This document shows positions 5,489 to 8,414 of a stretch of 8,414 bases of DNA, in pieces. The first letter of the stretch is position 1; the number at the start of each line of letters is the position of its first letter. The notes beneath the pieces are model-generated. The model had not been told where the DNA came from. It worked only from the letters and a program-made list of their open reading frames with translations, and searched no databases. The position numbers and the translations under genes were made by a program. The stretch comes from an uncultured Lachnospiraceae bacterium (lineage in GTDB: Bacteria > Bacillota > Clostridia > Lachnospirales > Lachnospiraceae): assembly GCA_949076555.1 (NCBI GenBank), contig CARUOB010000019.1, positions 26,648 to 35,061 on the forward strand, read 5' to 3'.

Positions 5489-6756
5489 AAGAAACATTGA
5501 TTTTATGGATAAAAGAATTGGGTCTGGTTTGCGTCTGTGCGATATTGGGTGTCGCAGCGCTTGCGCTCACTTATTTCATTCCCAGAGATCGAATGAAGGA
5601 AAATGTGTGGGCGTCAGCGATTGCGATGCATAAGGAGGGCTTGGGCTCTCATATCTGGCAGGATATCGAAGAGACAATGCTTGATATCTATACGGATGGA
5701 CTGATCATCAACGTGTCATACACGGAGACAAAGGATGGCGTCAGGGATATTCTTCTTGGCACACATGTGGAGGTGGACGGAAGAAATCCGATGGAATCCC
5801 TCTATCAGGTGGCCGCCCTTTCCAATGACAATTATAGGGTAAAGAATTACGGAAGATACTGGCACGGATATCAGGTGTTGATGCGGCCCCTTTTATGCTT
5901 TTTCACTTATTCGGATATCCGTCAGATCAATATGATTTTGCAGCTCGCGCTTGTCTTTGGTTTTGTGGCTGTCCTTGCGGGGACGAGGGAGAAAGTGTTT
6001 ATCGTTCCCTTCTTTGGGATGTATGTTTTCCTTTCTCCTGTCAGTCTGTGCAGTTCTCTACAGTATTCTCCGTGTTTCTATATTATGATGCTGGCGCTGT
6101 ATGCTTTGTTGACAGGGAGAGAAAAATTAACCGACACGGGGAGAAATTATTTGTTTCTTCTGACGGGCGTATGGACTGCCTATTTTGATTTTCTCACATA
6201 TCCGCTTATCACTTTGGGCGTGCCGCTTATTTTCTGTCTGGCTCTGGATGGGAGCCGTCTGCCGGAAAATCAGAGGAGGGGTTTGAAAAATCTTTTCTTA
6301 CATACGCTGTCATGGGGAACCGGGTATGTGGGAATGTGGTCTTCAAAGTGGGTGATTGCTTCGGTTTTTACCGAGGAAAACATCATATATGATGCCTTTG
6401 CCGCGATTGCCTATCGCAGCGGATATTTTATCGAAAAGCATACTTATTATGATACGTTAAAATTGAATTTGGGCGTTATTAATGCGAAGGTGATTCTGCC
6501 TGCGGCGGTCTGTGCGGCAGCTTGTATTGTTATATGCAGAATGGTAAATCATATGACGGTGGATCGAAAGCGGTTCCCGGCTGTGGGAATGGTATTGGCT
6601 GTGTCTGTGTATCCGTTTTTCTGGTATTTATTTACCAAGGATCATTCCTGCTGTCATTCCTACTTTACATGGAGGGAGCTGGGGATCAGTGTGTTTGGCA
6701 TATTGACGGCAGGGATAATGGGGATCACAAAATCCGCGGAAAAGAATAGGGCGTGA
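5485..6756 (+). CDS. Polytopic membrane protein of unknown function
   Basis: The 423 residues contain about nine to ten hydrophobic segments: near 12-31, 146-165, 170-190, 195-209, 221-237, 239-254, 270-291, 335-352, 366-384 and 398-415. Between the first two lies a hydrophilic loop of about 110 residues, probably outside the cell, ending in NYGRYWHGYQVLMRPLL (121-137). Near the C terminus is HSCCHSYFTWREL (387-399). A single leading helix, a large first outer loop and many further helices recall GT-C glycosyltransferases and other cell-envelope membrane proteins of Firmicutes, but I see no family motif that settles it. The start at 5485 is the first possible one; its AAGGGG is only two bases away, so translation may depend on the overlapping leader frame. 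It is monocistronic, with a strong promoter, and divergent from an XRE regulator. Confidence 0.85.
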   Translation: MKETLILWIKELGLVCVCAILGVAALALTYFIPRDRMKENVWASAIAMHKEGLGSHIWQDIEETMLDIYTDGLIINVSYTETKDGVRDILLGTHVEVDGRNPMESLYQVAALSNDNYRVKNYGRYWHGYQVLMRPLLCFFTYSDIRQINMILQLALVFGFVAVLAGTREKVFIVPFFGMYVFLSPVSLCSSLQYSPCFYIMMLALYALLTGREKLTDTGRNYLFLLTGVWTAYFDFLTYPLITLGVPLIFCLALDGSRLPENQRRGLKNLFLHTLSWGTGYVGMWSSKWVIASVFTEENIIYDAFAAIAYRSGYFIEKHTYYDTLKLNLGVINAKVILPAAVCAAACIVICRMVNHMTVDRKRFPAVGMVLAVSVYPFFWYLFTKDHSCCHSYFTWRELGISVFGILTAGIMGITKSAEKNRA

Positions 6757-6764
6757 AGGAAACC

Positions 6765-6797
6765 GGGCAGGCGAAGAAGCCTGCCCCTTCTATTTTC
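6765..6797. terminator. Bidirectional terminator between membrane protein and ABC genes
   Basis: GGGCAGGC (6765-6772) and GCCTGCCC (6779-6786) form a perfect 8-base stem around GAAGAA, followed on the plus strand by CTTCTATTTT. The reverse direction is followed by GGTTTCCTTC, a weaker T-rich tail. It lies in the 48-base gap between the two convergent stops and probably serves both. Confidence 0.85.
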
Positions 6798-6804
6798 TCT
6801 GCCG

Positions 6805-7626
6805 TCAGTATTTCTTCTTATAGTAATGCTCTACACTCTGAATCAGCTTGTAAAACACCATGGCAATGGCGCACAAAATAATAATCGAAGTGATCACCAT
6901 GTTTAGCTGGAACACCTGCGATCCATAGATAATCAAATACCCGAGGCCCCGTCTCGCGGCTAGGAATTCGCCGATGATAACACCCACAAGGGAAAGGCCG
7001 ATATTGACCTTCATGCTGCTTAGAATCAGCGGCACGGAGCTTGGCAGGATCACCTTGGCGAGGGCGTCCTTTCGGCTGCCGCCCAGTGTGTAGATGAGCT
7101 TGCACATTTCCGGGTCGACCTGACAGAAACCTGTGTAGAGGCTGATGATGGAGCCGAAGACCGCCACGGAGAGCCCTGCAACGATGATCGTGTTGGTACC
7201 GGTTCCCAGCCATACGATGAGAAGCGGTGCGAGGGCGGATTTCGGCAGGGCGTTCAGGACGACGAGGTAGGGTTCCAGAATTTCGGAGAGGCTGTTCTGA
7301 TACCAGAGCAGGGTGGCGGCAAGGAGACTTAAAACCGTGACCAGAAAGAAACTTGCGATTGTCTCAAACAGGGTGACGCCGGTGTGGGAGAAGAAGGAAT
7401 GATCGACAAACATCTGTCCGAGATATTTTACAATACCGGAAGGGCTGCTGAAAAAGAAACTGTCTATCCAGCCGAGTTTTGCGGCTGTCTCCCACAATCC
7501 CAGAAAGAGGAATAGAAGTAAAAATCTGCCCAGGGTGATCCGGTGGTGGTGCCTGTGGTGGGCGCGCAGGAAATTTTCCTGCTGTGGGGAGACAGGCGGC
7601 GAAGTCTTATGCGGTTGTCGTGTCAT
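6805..7626 (-). CDS. ABC transporter permease, NitT/TauT/SsuC type
   Basis: This 273-residue inner-membrane subunit belongs to the binding-protein-dependent permeases of the nitrate/sulfonate/taurine group, whose members also take up thiamine precursors. It has about six hydrophobic segments, from about 32-46 to 244-262. The coupling (EAA-type) loop that contacts the ATPase is at about 178-200, reading TLGGSRKDALAKVILPSSVP. Typical family stretches include LNALPKSALAPLLIVWLGTG (124-143) and GEFLAARRGLGYLI (219-232). The N-terminal tail is unusual: six histidines in residues 23-28 and nearby (AHHRHHHR). The start at 7626 follows GGGAGG (7636-7641) nine bases upstream, inside the ATPase gene; the two genes overlap by 20 bases and are translationally coupled. 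The substrate cannot be told, because the binding protein is not in the window. Confidence 0.93.
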   Translation of the reverse strand: MTRQPHKTSPPVSPQQENFLRAHHRHHHRITLGRFLLLFLFLGLWETAAKLGWIDSFFFSSPSGIVKYLGQMFVDHSFFSHTGVTLFETIASFFLVTVLSLLAATLLWYQNSLSEILEPYLVVLNALPKSALAPLLIVWLGTGTNTIIVAGLSVAVFGSIISLYTGFCQVDPEMCKLIYTLGGSRKDALAKVILPSSVPLILSSMKVNIGLSLVGVIIGEFLAARRGLGYLIIYGSQVFQLNMVITSIIILCAIAMVFYKLIQSVEHYYKKKY

Positions 7627-8395
7627 CGGTTAATACCTCCCATAGTTGATTAAAATATGTCTGATAGGCTGCAGTGCCGCGGATGGCCAGAGGATCTGTG
7701 CGGCTGATCTCATAGTGGATTTCCATTTCACGTTTGATCCCGGCAGGGCGTTTGGAGAGGACGATCACCCGGTCAGCCAGCGTGATGGCTTCGGAGAGAT
7801 CATGGGTGATTAACAGTGCGGTCTTTCCCGTTTGGCGGATGATATTCGCGATGTCCGCGGAGACGGAGAGTCTGGTCTGGAAATCCAGAGCGCTGAAAGG
7901 TTCATCCAGAAGAAGGAGATCCGGGTGGACGGCCATGGTGCGGATCAGGGCGGCCCGCTGTCTCATGCCCCCGGAAAGTTCGGAGGGCTTCTTGTCTTTA
8001 AAGCCTAAAAGGCCGTAATCCTCCAGAAGTTTCAGCACATAGTCCGTGTTTTCTTCTGTGAGACTGTGGGTGAGTTCCAGACCGAGAATGACATTCCGGT
8101 AGACCGTGCGCCACTCAAAGAGATGGTCTCTTTGCAGCATATAGCCTATCTTTAAGGCGGTGTCCGCGCAGTAGTCTTTGGAGGAAAGCCCCCGGTAGAG
8201 AACCTCGCCCTCCTCCGCAGAGAGCAGTCCCGCGATGATGGACAAAAGAGTGGACTTGCCGCAGCCGCTCGGGCCGACGACAGCGACGAAACTTCCCTCA
8301 AAAATTTCCAGATTGATGTGGGAAAGCGCGGGGGTTTCTCCCTTCAGATTGTGATAGGAGTAGGAAACATCCCGCAGAGAAAGTATTGGCTGCAT
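7607..8395 (-). CDS. ABC transporter ATP-binding protein, NitT/TauT/SsuB type
   Basis: The 262-residue protein is the ATP-hydrolysing subunit that drives the neighbouring permease. All expected motifs are present: Walker A GPSGCGKST (41-49), Q-loop Gln88 in GYMLQRD, signature LSGGMRQR (140-147), Walker B LLLLDE (160-165), D-loop SALD (168-171) and switch histidine His198 in ITHD. The C-terminal part, with KRPAGIKREMEI (215-226), is typical of the SsuB/TauB group. The start at 8395 follows AAGGAGG (8404-8410) with an 8-base spacer. It comes first in the pair in direction of transcription; a solute-binding protein gene and the promoter are probably beyond the right edge. Sulfonate, nitrate, taurine or a thiamine precursor are all possible substrates. 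Confidence 0.95.
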   Translation of the reverse strand: MQPILSLRDVSYSYHNLKGETPALSHINLEIFEGSFVAVVGPSGCGKSTLLSIIAGLLSAEEGEVLYRGLSSKDYCADTALKIGYMLQRDHLFEWRTVYRNVILGLELTHSLTEENTDYVLKLLEDYGLLGFKDKKPSELSGGMRQRAALIRTMAVHPDLLLLDEPFSALDFQTRLSVSADIANIIRQTGKTALLITHDLSEAITLADRVIVLSKRPAGIKREMEIHYEISRTDPLAIRGTAAYQTYFNQLWEVLTDDTTTA

Positions 8396-8414
8396 AGAAA
8401 ATGCCTCCTTATGT

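Noticed and set aside
7734..8018. 94-codon plus-strand frame inside the ABC ATPase gene
   Set aside because: It is antisense to an intact ATPase with all motifs, has no ribosome binding site of note and no recognisable product.
6805..8395. Naming the importer ssuBC, tauBC or thiXZ
   Set aside because: ATPase and permease sequences of this group do not reveal the substrate; the binding protein and the upstream regulatory region are outside the window.

Overview
The window reads as chromosomal DNA of an anaerobic Gram-positive bacterium of the Clostridia, most likely a gut Lachnospiraceae relative. The reasons are an oxygen-sensitive class III ribonucleotide reductase with its activase, strong AGGAGG-type ribosome binding sites, sigma-A-like promoters, compact hairpin/T-tract terminators and moderate GC content. 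No species assignment is possible from the sequence alone. I see no rRNA, tRNA, CRISPR array, insertion sequence, phage gene or colibactin-type biosynthetic gene.

Layout. (1) Bases 1-231 hold no convincing gene; they carry inverted and direct repeats. (2) A promoter with two NrdR-box-like sites at 225-271 precedes nrdD (344-2506) and nrdG (2570-3103). These two supply deoxyribonucleotides under anaerobic conditions, and the pair is closed by a clear terminator at 3128-3153. (3) A second unit begins with promoter 3161-3189. It encodes a WYL-domain transcription regulator (3248-4144) followed by a ClbS/DfsB-family protein (4299-4838). Matching TGACATA/TATGTCA dyads sit at the regulator's transcription start and between the two genes, which suggests autoregulation and control of the ClbS-like gene. 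(4) A bidirectional terminator (4940-4974) separates this from a small XRE-type regulator on the minus strand (4966-5286). That regulator is divergent from a plus-strand polytopic membrane protein of unknown function (5485-6756), whose strong promoter has a dyad in its spacer and whose start overlaps a 7-codon leader frame. (5) After a second convergent terminator (6765-6797) comes a minus-strand ABC importer pair of the NitT/TauT/SsuBC type: permease (6805-7626) and ATPase (7607-8395). They overlap by 20 bases. The solute-binding subunit is not in the window.

The most interesting part is the WYL regulator with its ClbS-like neighbour. ClbS hydrolyses the DNA-alkylating cyclopropane warhead of colibactin, and some WYL regulators respond to DNA damage. 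A small, self-contained genotoxin-response module is therefore a plausible hypothesis, supported here by matched operator candidates. Nothing in the window proves it, and I find no clear sign of a wholly new system.
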